Shown: one piece after another, positions 26,863 through 35,018 of the stretch
Numbering within the stretch: position 1 is the first letter of the stretch
Layout of the letters: each line of letters opens with the position of its first letter
From: Nonomuraea polychroma
GTDB lineage: Bacteria; Actinomycetota; Actinomycetes; Streptosporangiales; Streptosporangiaceae
Direction of reading: 5' to 3'
Length of the DNA: 64,000 bases
Assembly: GCF_004011505.1 (NCBI RefSeq)
Contig: NZ_SAUN01000001.1
Span: 11,001,501-11,065,500, forward strand
Position numbers and translations under genes: made by a program
The notes under the pieces: model-generated
What the model saw: the letters and a program-made list of their open reading frames with translations, nothing else
The model's database searches: none
Told to the model about the DNA's origin: nothing

Positions 26863-27873
26863 GGACGCGTTGCGCAGTTACCTGATCGCCCGAGCGCCAC
26901 ACCCGCGGCCATGATCGAAAAGATACGCCGCACGTTGGTCCGTAGAATCCGCGATTTTGGAAGCCATCAAGCAGGCCTTCGGCGTCGGCCAGGCCCGCGA
27001 CACCGCGCGCCGTGCAGCGCACCGTCCCCCCTTCGGGTTGACCGCCCACAACATTGACGATCTGCTGGTAGGCCCTGCACGGCCAGCACGACCGCGACCT
27101 GGCCGCACACGCGATGCTCGTCCCTGGTACGCCACGAAGACCACCATCTCCACCGCCGACGCCCATGGCGCCCTGCGCCGCGCCTTCATCACTGCGAAAT
27201 GTCGGAGAGGTCACCGTGACCAGCTAAACCCGAGGAAATCCTGGCCGACCTGCTGGCCTGGGAAGACGCCGCGTGACTCTTATTCAGACCAGCAAAAGTT
27301 GGGTCTGGTCGGATCAGTTCTCATCGGCAAGAATGGCAATTTTGTTACCAGCACGAGCGATGATCGCGGCGCCTGTCAGTCAGAAAGCCGGAATTTCCTA
27401 TTCGAGCTCTTGCCAAGCGAAATGGAGCAGGCGATCATCATACCGACAGGCAGCAGCAATCGTATCGCCGCCGTCGCGACATTACTAGTCGGAAGGCTAC
27501 TGATAAGCGAGGAACGGGGACATGGCTAGATGTTGTCATGCGTAAGGTCGCTCGTCAGCGACGTGCTCGATGGGAACGAGCGTGCCGTCCTGGACGGTTC
27601 GGGCGACGCAGGCCGCGGCGTAACAAGCCGCCCCCGCAATGACATAAGGCAACCTGTGTGCAGATGAAGTCGGCCAGGTGGGCCAAGGCATCGAGACGGT
27701 GGTGGGCGCGGCGCGGTACGGCGGCGGCGCTCCCGTTCGGGGTATCGAATCCTGACGAGGAGCCACTCATTCGCCAAGGCTCCCGCGAGCCCGCAGCGGT
27801 CCGCACCGTCAAGACGGGGAAATCTCAATCAATGAAGACTTCAGCCGGTACGCGCTGTGCCGCTCGCGTCAGC
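26863..27873. other. Gene-poor region with transposase remains
   Basis: Only a decayed transposase fragment is recognisable (listed separately). Between 27276 and 27873 several short frames on both strands have no recognisable product; one minus-strand patch near 27530-27650 gives CYAAACVARTVQDGTLVPIE but has no matching start or family. Confidence 0.5.
26955..27272 (+). pseudogene. Relic of a DDE transposase C-terminus (IS701-like)
   Basis: The reading EAIKQAFGVGQARDTARRA, a Pro-Phe-Gly segment, then PWYATKTTISTADAHGALRRA follows the order found at the end of IS701-type transposases, in which KQxLGVGQARNR is followed by PWYxxKxxPS and LRRxLIxARF. Frames shift repeatedly and the N-terminal catalytic region is missing. 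No inverted repeats were found, so the fragment is not mobile. Confidence 0.5.
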
Positions 27874-28203
27874 TCAGGGGAGAATCCGCCACACCGTCCC
27901 AGGGCAGATCGGAGTGGTAAGGGTGCGGACTTTGCCATCAGCGATGGTGGCATCAAAAACCGCCGTCTTCTCGGACGTCTCGCACCAGTTGCCGTAACCC
28001 CCCAGGTTCTGCTGAGTATACGGCGGAATTGTCGCTCTCGGTCGGCCGTCTTCTCTCCACGTCACGACCACAGACTTATCTGTCTCGTTCTTCACGAAAA
28101 GTTGCTGGTCGGCACGCGGCTGGCAGCCAACGACGAAACCTAAGCTTAGGACCAGAACGAAGGTCGCACTTGGGAAGTTAAGGCACGCTTTTCCTGTAAT
28201 CAT
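27874..28203 (-). CDS. Small putative lipoprotein
   Basis: A 109-residue protein with a hydrophobic N-terminus and a VVGC lipobox (cysteine near residue 27), then a short beta-type domain (QLFVKNETDKSVVVTW) with two further cysteines (NWCET and TPICPG) that could form a disulfide. ATG 28203 has AGGGTGG upstream. It is divergent from the large secreted protein, 135 bp away, so they may share control. No family is recognised. Confidence 0.6.
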   Translation of the reverse strand: MITGKACLNFPSATFVLVLSLGFVVGCQPRADQQLFVKNETDKSVVVTWREDGRPRATIPPYTQQNLGGYGNWCETSEKTAVFDATIADGKVRTLTTPICPGTVWRILP

Positions 28204-28338
28204 GTCCACCCTGCCAGCATGAAGCCATTTTGAAAAAATAGCACAAATTGCCCATAGCGTCAAGATTCTACTTAAGAGCACCCAGCAGCTACGCTCCGCC
28301 AGGCTCCCGAATACTAAGCCGACAAGAAAGGCGTGATT

Positions 28339-31300
28339 ATGCACCCCTCACCTCGGTGGGGCCGGCTGATGGCCGCCGCCGCAGCCGTCCTTTTATGTGC
28401 GATCAACCCGTTATATGTGATCAACCCGGCACATGCTGTGACTGGAGACTCCGAGTCATCCATCCTTCACGCCAGCCCGCCGGCCACCGGCCCCGTCGCC
28501 GCCCAGAAGACGCCCGACCCGCCTGACCGGCCAAAGCGTGAGCGTCCGGACTTCGGCGAAGCCGACAAGCTCTCCCGCGCGTGGGCGCGCAAAGAAATCT
28601 CCGTCGACAACTACATCCGATTGTCGGTGGAACGCCTGTCCAGGCCTGAAAGCCTTCCGAAACATCTCCGGTCGGACGGCGACCTCGGCGAGACGACTGG
28701 ACTGGCGATGGCTTACGCCCTCTCACTCGCGCCCCAGGCAAGCACCCAGACGCGCGCCTGGCTGAAGGACGTCCTCGTCGCGCGGGAACACAGCCGGCCG
28801 GAAAGGTCGACAAGCGCCGCAGTCAACTGGCCGGAATGCGGCTCGGTCCAGTACAAGTTCCTGGCCTACTGGTTCGACTGTCTGCACACCATTGCCACCA
28901 CGCCGCCGATCAAGTTCTACTACAACATCGACGGCGTGAGCGGGCGTAGCGTCTGTAGCGGCAGCGTGTGCGGCTGGGAGCCACTCGACGGAGTGCCGGC
29001 GGTCGACGCCGACGGGAACAAAATTCCGGATGCCGTCGACGAGATGATCGCATCCTCGACGACGGCCGCCACGCAGTACCGCAACTGGGGATTCGAGGTG
29101 ACCGGGCCGGACATCTCGATCTATGCCGGGGTCAGCACCAACAACAATCCCGGAATCACGTTCCCTACGGGAGACGTGATCAACGGCGGGCCGGTCATAC
29201 TCCTCCCTCCGGACCCGGCCGACGGCAACGGCTCCATTTGGTACACCTATCTTCCGCGTCACGAGCTTTTCCATGCATTCCAGTACCACTACATGTCCGT
29301 ACTGCACTTTCTCGACGCGGTCGATGCCATTAACTGGTGGATGGAGGCGACCGCCGAATGGGCGGTGCACCAGGTATACGTGAAGACGGGCGCCACCGCG
29401 CCTGGCGCGGATGCGTACGCCCGGAACGTGGGCACTTTCCTCAGTAAGCCGCAACTGGCGATCGACGCAACCGACGGCCTCGGCGGATCCCGGCAGTACG
29501 GGGCCTTCCTGCTTCCCGCGTACCTGACCGAGCTTACCGACGAGCAGTTCGTGCTGGACACATGGAAGGCCATGCCGGACAAACTGCCTCTGAGTGCGAT
29601 CGCACAGGTCATGGCCGGACGCGGGCGAAATCTGCCAAATGACCTATTGGGCTTCGCAATCGCCAACTACCGACTGGGAGCGGATTCAGACGGGCTCGGC
29701 GACTTCCTAGGAGCGAACGCTGGATACGCCGATCCGGACGCCAGCCTCGTCTGGTCGAATCTCCTGCCAGGCCTACGTCCTGCTCGTGCCGCCCAGCGAA
29801 GCTTGGCCTGGGGAGGCTCGGTCAGTTGGCAGCCGCCAAGCGAGAACGAGCAGATCTCCCATGGAGGCTCCTCCTACTTTGATTTCCTCCCACCGGCAAC
29901 TGGGCAAGGACAGCTGAAGATCCACGTCGATACCTCAACTGGGGTTCCCCACCCCGAGTTCCGCTACCTGCTGGTTGTGTGGAACGACTTCATCGGTAGA
30001 AAGCCGCTACGCTGGGCGCGCGTTGACGCCACCGGGGACGATCAAGCCAAGGACCTAATGGTCTCAATCAAGGGCGGAGAGGTGGCAACGCTGATCGTCG
30101 CCCGCACAGACTTTATGGTGGAGGCCGATGGCGACCCGATCCCTTATCCGGTGACCTGGCAGGCCTCACTCACCAATGGCACCGTCACACCCCCCGCAGG
30201 GCCCAACCTCGCGCTCAACAGCATGTGGACTCGGCACGGCGACCGCGCCGGGTACGAACTCATGTGCGGCAACTGGAGCGGCGGTGACGGCACTCAGTCA
30301 GTCGTGCTGCCCAGCGGAAAACGTGCGTGGTTCTTCTCGGACACATACCTCGGGGACTCACAGTACCGCCCTACCTTCGACCGAAGCATGCTGCGCAACT
30401 CGATCGTCGTGCAAGATGGCCCAGATCCGGCGAGCGCCACTTTAAATACCGTCACTGGCGGAAACACCTGCAAAGAAAGGGATACCTCCCTTCCCATCGA
30501 ACAGCGCTATGCATGGACGCCCGTGCGGGGTAACACCACAGGTCCCGACACGGGCGGCGACTACTACTGGAGCGCCACCGGTAAGGTCGTGGGCAACAAT
30601 CTCATCTGGTTTTACCTCAAGGGCGGAGGCCTGGCGTTCAAGAACACCAGCATGGCCACGATCCCGATCAGCCGCCTGGAGACCTCCAATACCGTCAACG
30701 TGGTCCCACAGGATCTCCCGGCCTTCTCCTACTACGGGTCCGACAACCCCCTTGTATGGGGCGACGCCGTTGTCGACGATCCCGACGGCTACACCTACAT
30801 CTACGGCTGGGGCGTGGTCGACGCGAACTTCAACAAGAAACCCTTCCTGGCGAGAGTTCCACGAACGAATCTTACGGACTTCAACGCCTGGCGCTTTTAC
30901 GCTGGCGCCGGCAAGTGGTCCACGGACGGGGGAGCCACCGGGCAGACCAAGGCGGTCCCGCTCAACACCCGCTATACGGACGCCATGTACAGCGTCGTGA
31001 CCCTCAACGGCCGACATTGGATCGTGTCGCTCGACCCGAAGACTCACGAAGTGGTGGCCTACCCCTCCACTACTCGGTACGGCTTCACCACGGCCCGGGT
31101 CAAGCTCTACACTCTGCCCGACAAGATACAGCAGGCGCCCGACTTCAAAATAGTTTACGATCTACACCTACATGAAGGGCTGTCATCGGACAGCAGCGCT
31201 GTGGTGATCTCCTACAATGTCAACTCCACTGGAGTCACCCTGGGTTGCCGTGCGGAGAATGACTACGAGCCGTCCATCTACCGGGCCCGCTTCGTCAATA

Positions 31301-31887
31301 TCCCGAAGGCGAGTTTCGATCCCAGCGCTGCGACGACCACCGTGGCCCCGATATCCGCGAGCGTCGTTCCCGACACCGCAGCATACAGAAGCGACCGCCG
31401 GGAGATGCGCGGAGCCAAGTACACACCATTCCCGGACAAGTTTGCTGCGGACGGAATACCCCCCAATCAGACGGCGGCGAGCATCATGCGGCTGAACGCT
31501 CTCCAGGTGGACAAGAGTTACTACAATTCCTGGAGCTACCAGAGCGATACCGACAAGGCGAACAACCACGTCGGCTGCCCCTACATTGCCGCGCCGACCG
31601 ACTTGGCCGCTCACGTCCGCGACGGTGCATGGGGATGGGTGGATCTGACCTGGAGTCATGTTGGACTGGACGTCGGGTACAAGGTTCACGAATACAACGT
31701 GACCGAGAATGCCCGGCGGCATTGGCCGTGGGACTGGACCTTTGGCCCGCCGCGCCTCATTGCCCCGCTCGATGACTACCCCGCGGACCGGGGTGACCTC
31801 TTCGAGTGGTATCTGGTTCCGAGCAATATCTGGCTGCAGCCGGAGAAGACGCAATCCAACTCGGTCCGAGGCAAGATGCCGCAGTAA
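28339..31887 (+). CDS. Large secreted protein: zinc-metalloprotease-like domain plus DUF5005/DUF4185-like propeller
   Basis: A 1,182-residue exported protein. Signal peptide about 1-34 (ends NPAHA). An approximately 450-residue region includes DADGNKIPDAVDE, HELFH at 308-312 (HExxH zinc motif) and a downstream WWMEATAEW whose Glu336 could be the third ligand, so it looks like a gluzincin-type metalloprotease. From about residue 625 a WFFSDTYLGDSQYRP motif opens a DUF5005/DUF4185-type beta-propeller region. The last about 100 residues resemble a small beta-sandwich and end DDYPADRGDLFEWYLVPSN. ATG 28339 is chosen over GTG 28333 for its spacing to AAGAAAGG. A relic of its tail lies at 13451. 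Substrate unknown. Confidence 0.82.
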   Translation: MHPSPRWGRLMAAAAAVLLCAINPLYVINPAHAVTGDSESSILHASPPATGPVAAQKTPDPPDRPKRERPDFGEADKLSRAWARKEISVDNYIRLSVERLSRPESLPKHLRSDGDLGETTGLAMAYALSLAPQASTQTRAWLKDVLVAREHSRPERSTSAAVNWPECGSVQYKFLAYWFDCLHTIATTPPIKFYYNIDGVSGRSVCSGSVCGWEPLDGVPAVDADGNKIPDAVDEMIASSTTAATQYRNWGFEVTGPDISIYAGVSTNNNPGITFPTGDVINGGPVILLPPDPADGNGSIWYTYLPRHELFHAFQYHYMSVLHFLDAVDAINWWMEATAEWAVHQVYVKTGATAPGADAYARNVGTFLSKPQLAIDATDGLGGSRQYGAFLLPAYLTELTDEQFVLDTWKAMPDKLPLSAIAQVMAGRGRNLPNDLLGFAIANYRLGADSDGLGDFLGANAGYADPDASLVWSNLLPGLRPARAAQRSLAWGGSVSWQPPSENEQISHGGSSYFDFLPPATGQGQLKIHVDTSTGVPHPEFRYLLVVWNDFIGRKPLRWARVDATGDDQAKDLMVSIKGGEVATLIVARTDFMVEADGDPIPYPVTWQASLTNGTVTPPAGPNLALNSMWTRHGDRAGYELMCGNWSGGDGTQSVVLPSGKRAWFFSDTYLGDSQYRPTFDRSMLRNSIVVQDGPDPASATLNTVTGGNTCKERDTSLPIEQRYAWTPVRGNTTGPDTGGDYYWSATGKVVGNNLIWFYLKGGGLAFKNTSMATIPISRLETSNTVNVVPQDLPAFSYYGSDNPLVWGDAVVDDPDGYTYIYGWGVVDANFNKKPFLARVPRTNLTDFNAWRFYAGAGKWSTDGGATGQTKAVPLNTRYTDAMYSVVTLNGRHWIVSLDPKTHEVVAYPSTTRYGFTTARVKLYTLPDKIQQAPDFKIVYDLHLHEGLSSDSSAVVISYNVNSTGVTLGCRAENDYEPSIYRARFVNIPKASFDPSAATTTVAPISASVVPDTAAYRSDRREMRGAKYTPFPDKFAADGIPPNQTAASIMRLNALQVDKSYYNSWSYQSDTDKANNHVGCPYIAAPTDLAAHVRDGAWGWVDLTWSHVGLDVGYKVHEYNVTENARRHWPWDWTFGPPRLIAPLDDYPADRGDLFEWYLVPSNIWLQPEKTQSNSVRGKMPQ

Positions 31888-32627
31888 TCCGCCCCACAAC
31901 GTCGCAACCGGCCGCGCCTCCGCGCCCAGGCGGGAGTGCGCGGCCGTCTATCGCCTTCCTTAGCGGTGTGGCCGAGGCACCACAAGCCCACACGTGTTGG
32001 GCGTGTCTGGGTTCCAGAAGTTCACAAGCACAGCTTTTCCAGCCGCGGCTTAGGCGCTTCCATCGGCGGTCGGGTCAGCAATGGCCAGTTCTACACGGTC
32101 ACCGCGTAGCATTCTGCGATGCTTACGTGGCCCCGGCACGATCTCGAAGACGGGGACGCCCTCGGGCATGCCGCCGAACTCCCTACGAAGAGACCGGCAG
32201 AGGGCTCCATAAGCACGCGCGCGGTTTGGGAGGCACTCATCGCTGAGTACGAAAAGGAACATCAGTGCGGAGACGCGGCCCTTGCCGTCAAGCCCAGGAG
32301 CCGCAAGCGGAGAGCAAGGGGCGAACCGGCAGTGTTATCGGGCGCGCCTGGACTGGTCAGCCAGTCTCTGGTTGGGGACTTCGAGCTGGTAACGGCGGTA
32401 CTCGACAGGAGGGGGCTCGTCGTCGAGAGGGCCACTGTCCGGGCCGGCTTGGGAGCTGGCCCGGGCCTGCTTGTAGAAGCATGGTCTGGGCGACAGCCAG
32501 GTGGTGGGGCGAGACCTTTGCCGATGGTGGTGTCGGTCAACACGAATGCGCGATCCGCCAGGTGCCGGCTGAGGCGGCGTCCGGTCGGGGACGCACCGTA
32601 ATACCCCGCTCCGGCCGCCGCCGTTCG

Positions 32628-32643
32628 TAGAACCTGTTCCGAT
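32628..32643. promoter_or_regulatory. TAGAACCTGTTCCGAT box, candidate KstR-like site
   Basis: Fits TnnAACnnGTTnnA except for the last base and matches the box at 26790 in 15 of 16 positions, in the same orientation. It lies 155 bp upstream of the DUF3068 start. Confidence 0.5.
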
Positions 32644-32693
32644 TTGTTACTCGGATGTGGCTGTGAAGACGTCTCGCTGGATGCTACTTTCCA

Positions 32694-32709
32694 GTAACGA
32701 TCATGTTAC
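32694..32709. promoter_or_regulatory. GTAAC-N6-GTTAC inverted repeat, candidate operator
   Basis: Perfect 5-bp arms 6 bp apart, about 90 bp before the DUF3068 start and downstream of the KstR-like box. It may be a second regulator site or overlap the promoter. Confidence 0.4.
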
Positions 32710-32797
32710 GTACATCACACGCGCGGCTTGATGCTCGGGGGGCGGGGTGCTGAGTATGTAACCAGTCCTCGCACCCTCGACGCCAGGAGGATCTTGA

Positions 32798-33736
32798 ATG
32801 CAGCGCACACCTGTACTCGTTCTCGTCGCTGTTGGTGCGTTTCTGGTCGTTCTGGCGGGGATGACCAGATTTTGGATGGCCGAAAGGATCATCTCGGCAC
32901 CGGCGGCGCACTTCAACACCGTCGAGCTGGAGGCCCCATCGGCCCAATACTTCTCCGTCGCTGACGGAAAGGTGCTGACCGCCGACCTTAAGATGTTGGT
33001 CACCACGCGGGGCGACGTCTCGCAGGCCACCGAATCGCGGGTCGTCTGGGACGAGTTCACCGTGGTGGACGACGTCACCAACAACAAGCGGCAGATCAAC
33101 ATCTCCGAGCGGCGCAGCGCCTTCGACCGGCACACTGGCGTGGGCGTCAACTGCTGCGGGGTGAGCGTCAACAAGGAGCCCGTAAACCTGGAGGGGCAGA
33201 TCTATCTGTTCCCGTTCGGCGTGGAGAAGAAGACCTACAAATACTTCAACCAGACGGCCAAGCGCGCCTTCGACGCGACGTTCATTGGTGAGGACGCCGT
33301 CAACGGGCTGCCCGTCTACAAATTCCAGCTGAAGGTGCCGCCGACCAAGATCGCGACGTTGACCGTACCCGCCTCGCTGCTGGGGATGAGCGGGACCGAT
33401 GACGTCCAGGTCGACCGCTGGTACGAGGGCGTGGACACGTACTGGGTCGAGCCCACCAGCGGCGCGCCGGTCAAGCAGGAGGTGCGCAGGAACGAGACGC
33501 TCAAGAGCCAGGACGGGGTCGAGCGAGCCAAGGCCCTGGTCGCCACCGCCTCCTTCACCCCGAAGACCGTCTCCGACCTGGTGTCCACGGCCACGGACGC
33601 CAAGAGTCAGATCACCCTGGTGAAGACCACGATCCCCATTGCCCTGCTGGCGGCGGGCCTGCTCGCGTTTGGCGCCGCGCTGGTGGTGGCCCGTCGCCGC
33701 GCGCCGCGAACCGTTGAGGAGTCGGCCGACGCGTGA
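32798..33736 (+). CDS. DUF3068 (PorA-family) membrane-anchored protein (Rv0227c-type)
   Basis: A 312-residue protein with N-terminal and C-terminal membrane helices and a central extracytoplasmic domain. Family features seen include FNTVELEAPSAQYFS, a CC pair in GVNCCGVS, and SQITLVKTTIPIALLAAGLL at the C-terminal helix. DUF3068 proteins occur near mycobacterial cell-envelope genes (Rv0227c sits beside Rv0224c-Rv0228), which fits the genes on both sides here. AGGAGGAT precedes the ATG. The last about 95 residues are duplicated in the chimeric scar immediately downstream. Confidence 0.88.
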   Translation: MQRTPVLVLVAVGAFLVVLAGMTRFWMAERIISAPAAHFNTVELEAPSAQYFSVADGKVLTADLKMLVTTRGDVSQATESRVVWDEFTVVDDVTNNKRQINISERRSAFDRHTGVGVNCCGVSVNKEPVNLEGQIYLFPFGVEKKTYKYFNQTAKRAFDATFIGEDAVNGLPVYKFQLKVPPTKIATLTVPASLLGMSGTDDVQVDRWYEGVDTYWVEPTSGAPVKQEVRRNETLKSQDGVERAKALVATASFTPKTVSDLVSTATDAKSQITLVKTTIPIALLAAGLLAFGAALVVARRRAPRTVEESADA

Positions 33737-33775
33737 AGCGTTTGGCCGGCCGGGGTTCCGGTCGGCCAAACGGAG

Positions 33776-33789
33776 TAGAACACGTTGCA
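33776..33789. promoter_or_regulatory. KstR-like box TAGAACACGTTGCA (in the chimeric scar)
   Basis: Exact match to TnnAACnnGTTnnA and identical to the box at 37111 upstream of the nitronate-monooxygenase-like gene. It lies 45 bp before an ATGCGG start; at the intact gene the distance is 44 bp. So the scar kept its promoter. Confidence 0.65.
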
Positions 33790-33820
33790 GCGCGGTAGTC
33801 TGTCAACGTGTTTTCGGGCC

Positions 33821-34134
33821 ATGCGGATGGATCTCAAGTGGATCGGCGACCACGTGGACGGCAAATCGAACCCACCACCGGCGCGCCCGTCCGGCAGGAG
33901 CAGCAGCGCAACGAGGTGCTCAAGAGCCAGGACGGCATCGAGCGCTCCAAGGCCTTCGTGGCCACGGCCAAGATGACCGACGACACCGTCAACGAGCTCG
34001 TCACCACCGCGCGCGAGGGCAAGAGCCAGATCACGCTGATCAAGACCACGCTGCCGATCGTGCTCGCGGTGGCGGGTATCGTGCTGTTCGTGGGAGGCGT
34101 GCTTCTGACTGTGCGCGGCCGCAGGACCTCATGA
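33821..34134 (+). pseudogene. Chimeric scar: nitronate-monooxygenase 5' piece fused to DUF3068 3' piece
   Basis: From ATG 33821 the reading MRMDLKWIGDHVDGK matches residues about 48-62 of the nitronate-monooxygenase-like protein at 37155 (MELKWIDDHVDGK), directly after its MR start; about 46 codons are missing. After a frame change the sequence becomes IEPTTGAPVRQEQQRNEVLK and continues to the end as a copy of the DUF3068 C-terminus (SQITLIKTTLPIVLAVAGI). A frame from GTG 33808 could still give a 108-residue single-helix protein. The end overlaps the ubiA start by 4 bp (ATGA), suggesting a full DUF3068 copy once sat upstream of ubiA. Confidence 0.75.
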
Positions 34135-35018
34135 GCCAGGGTGTGGTCGCGCGGCCTCGCGCGACCACACCGGCGCTGGCGTTACTGAGAGCGGCCAGGC
34201 CGCGCCAATGGGTGAAGAACGTGCTGGTCCTGGCGGCGCCCATGGCCGCCGGGGTGCTGGGCGAGCCGCGCAGCCTGCTGGCGGCGTTATTGGTCTTCAC
34301 CGCGTTCTGCCTGGCCGCGAGCGGCGCCTACCTGCTCAACGACGCCTCCGACGTGGAAGCCGACCGGCTGCACCCGCGCAAGCGGCACCGGCCGATCGCG
34401 GCAGGGGCGGTGTCCGTGCGGACGGCCCGGGTGACCGGCGTCATCCTGCTGGTCCTGGCGCCCGCACTCGCGGCGCTCACGGGGCGGTGGGAGCCGTCGG
34501 CCGTGGTCGCCGGATACGTGGCGCTGACGCTGTCGTACACGGTGTGGCTCAAGCACCAGGAGGTCGTGGACCTGATCGCGGTCGCCGGGTGCCACGTGAT
34601 CAGGGCCTACGCCGGGGCCGTCGCGGTGGACGTGCCGGTGACCGGATGGTTCCTGGTGGTCGTCTCGCTGGCCGCGCTGCAGCTCGTGGTGGGCAAGCGC
34701 GAGGCGGAGCTGCGGGCCCAGGGCACCACGGGGACCCGTGCGACGCTGGCCGCCTACTCTCCTGCTTACCTGGCGCACGTGCGGATCATGTGCTCCGGCG
34801 CGATGATCGTGACGTACTGCCTGTGGGCGCTCAACGCGCACGCCGACCTCTTCTACGGGCTCAGCATCATCCCGTTCCTTCTGCTCGTGCTCAGGCACAA
34901 TTTGCTGGTCGACCGGGGGAGGGGCGAGGAGCCCGAGGAACTGGCGGCGCGCGACCGCCCGACCCTGCTCTTCGTCGCCGCATTGATCGTCCTGGTCGCC
35001 TTGGGGATCTACACATGA
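34131..35018 (+). CDS. Decaprenyl-phosphate phosphoribosyltransferase (UbiA family, Rv3806c-type)
   Basis: A 295-residue UbiA-superfamily membrane prenyltransferase with about nine helices. ARPRQWVKNVLVLAAPMA is the typical start. NDASDVEADRLHPRKRHRP is the first Asp-rich motif and KREAELRAQ the second region, as in decaprenyl-phosphate phosphoribose synthases. It would join phosphoribosyl pyrophosphate to decaprenyl phosphate, the first step towards decaprenyl-phosphoryl-arabinose. ATG 34131 overlaps the stop of the scar, and its own stop overlaps DprE1 (ATGA). The three-gene order UbiA-DprE1-DprE2 puts the whole donor pathway in one operon. Confidence 0.92.
   Translation: MSQGVVARPRATTPALALLRAARPRQWVKNVLVLAAPMAAGVLGEPRSLLAALLVFTAFCLAASGAYLLNDASDVEADRLHPRKRHRPIAAGAVSVRTARVTGVILLVLAPALAALTGRWEPSAVVAGYVALTLSYTVWLKHQEVVDLIAVAGCHVIRAYAGAVAVDVPVTGWFLVVVSLAALQLVVGKREAELRAQGTTGTRATLAAYSPAYLAHVRIMCSGAMIVTYCLWALNAHADLFYGLSIIPFLLLVLRHNLLVDRGRGEEPEELAARDRPTLLFVAALIVLVALGIYT

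Larger units (their letters stand above)
31888..32797. other. Gene-poor region upstream of the DUF3068 gene
   Basis: No convincing gene. Short minus-strand (32050-32262) and plus-strand (32119-32601) frames have no recognisable product. The right end holds a KstR-like box (32628) and a second dyad (32694), probably the promoter region of the DUF3068 gene. Confidence 0.5.

Noticed and set aside
32119..32601. 160-residue plus-strand frame and the opposite short frame at 32050
   Set aside because: No recognisable product on either strand and no plausible ribosome-binding site; left as unassigned intergenic DNA.
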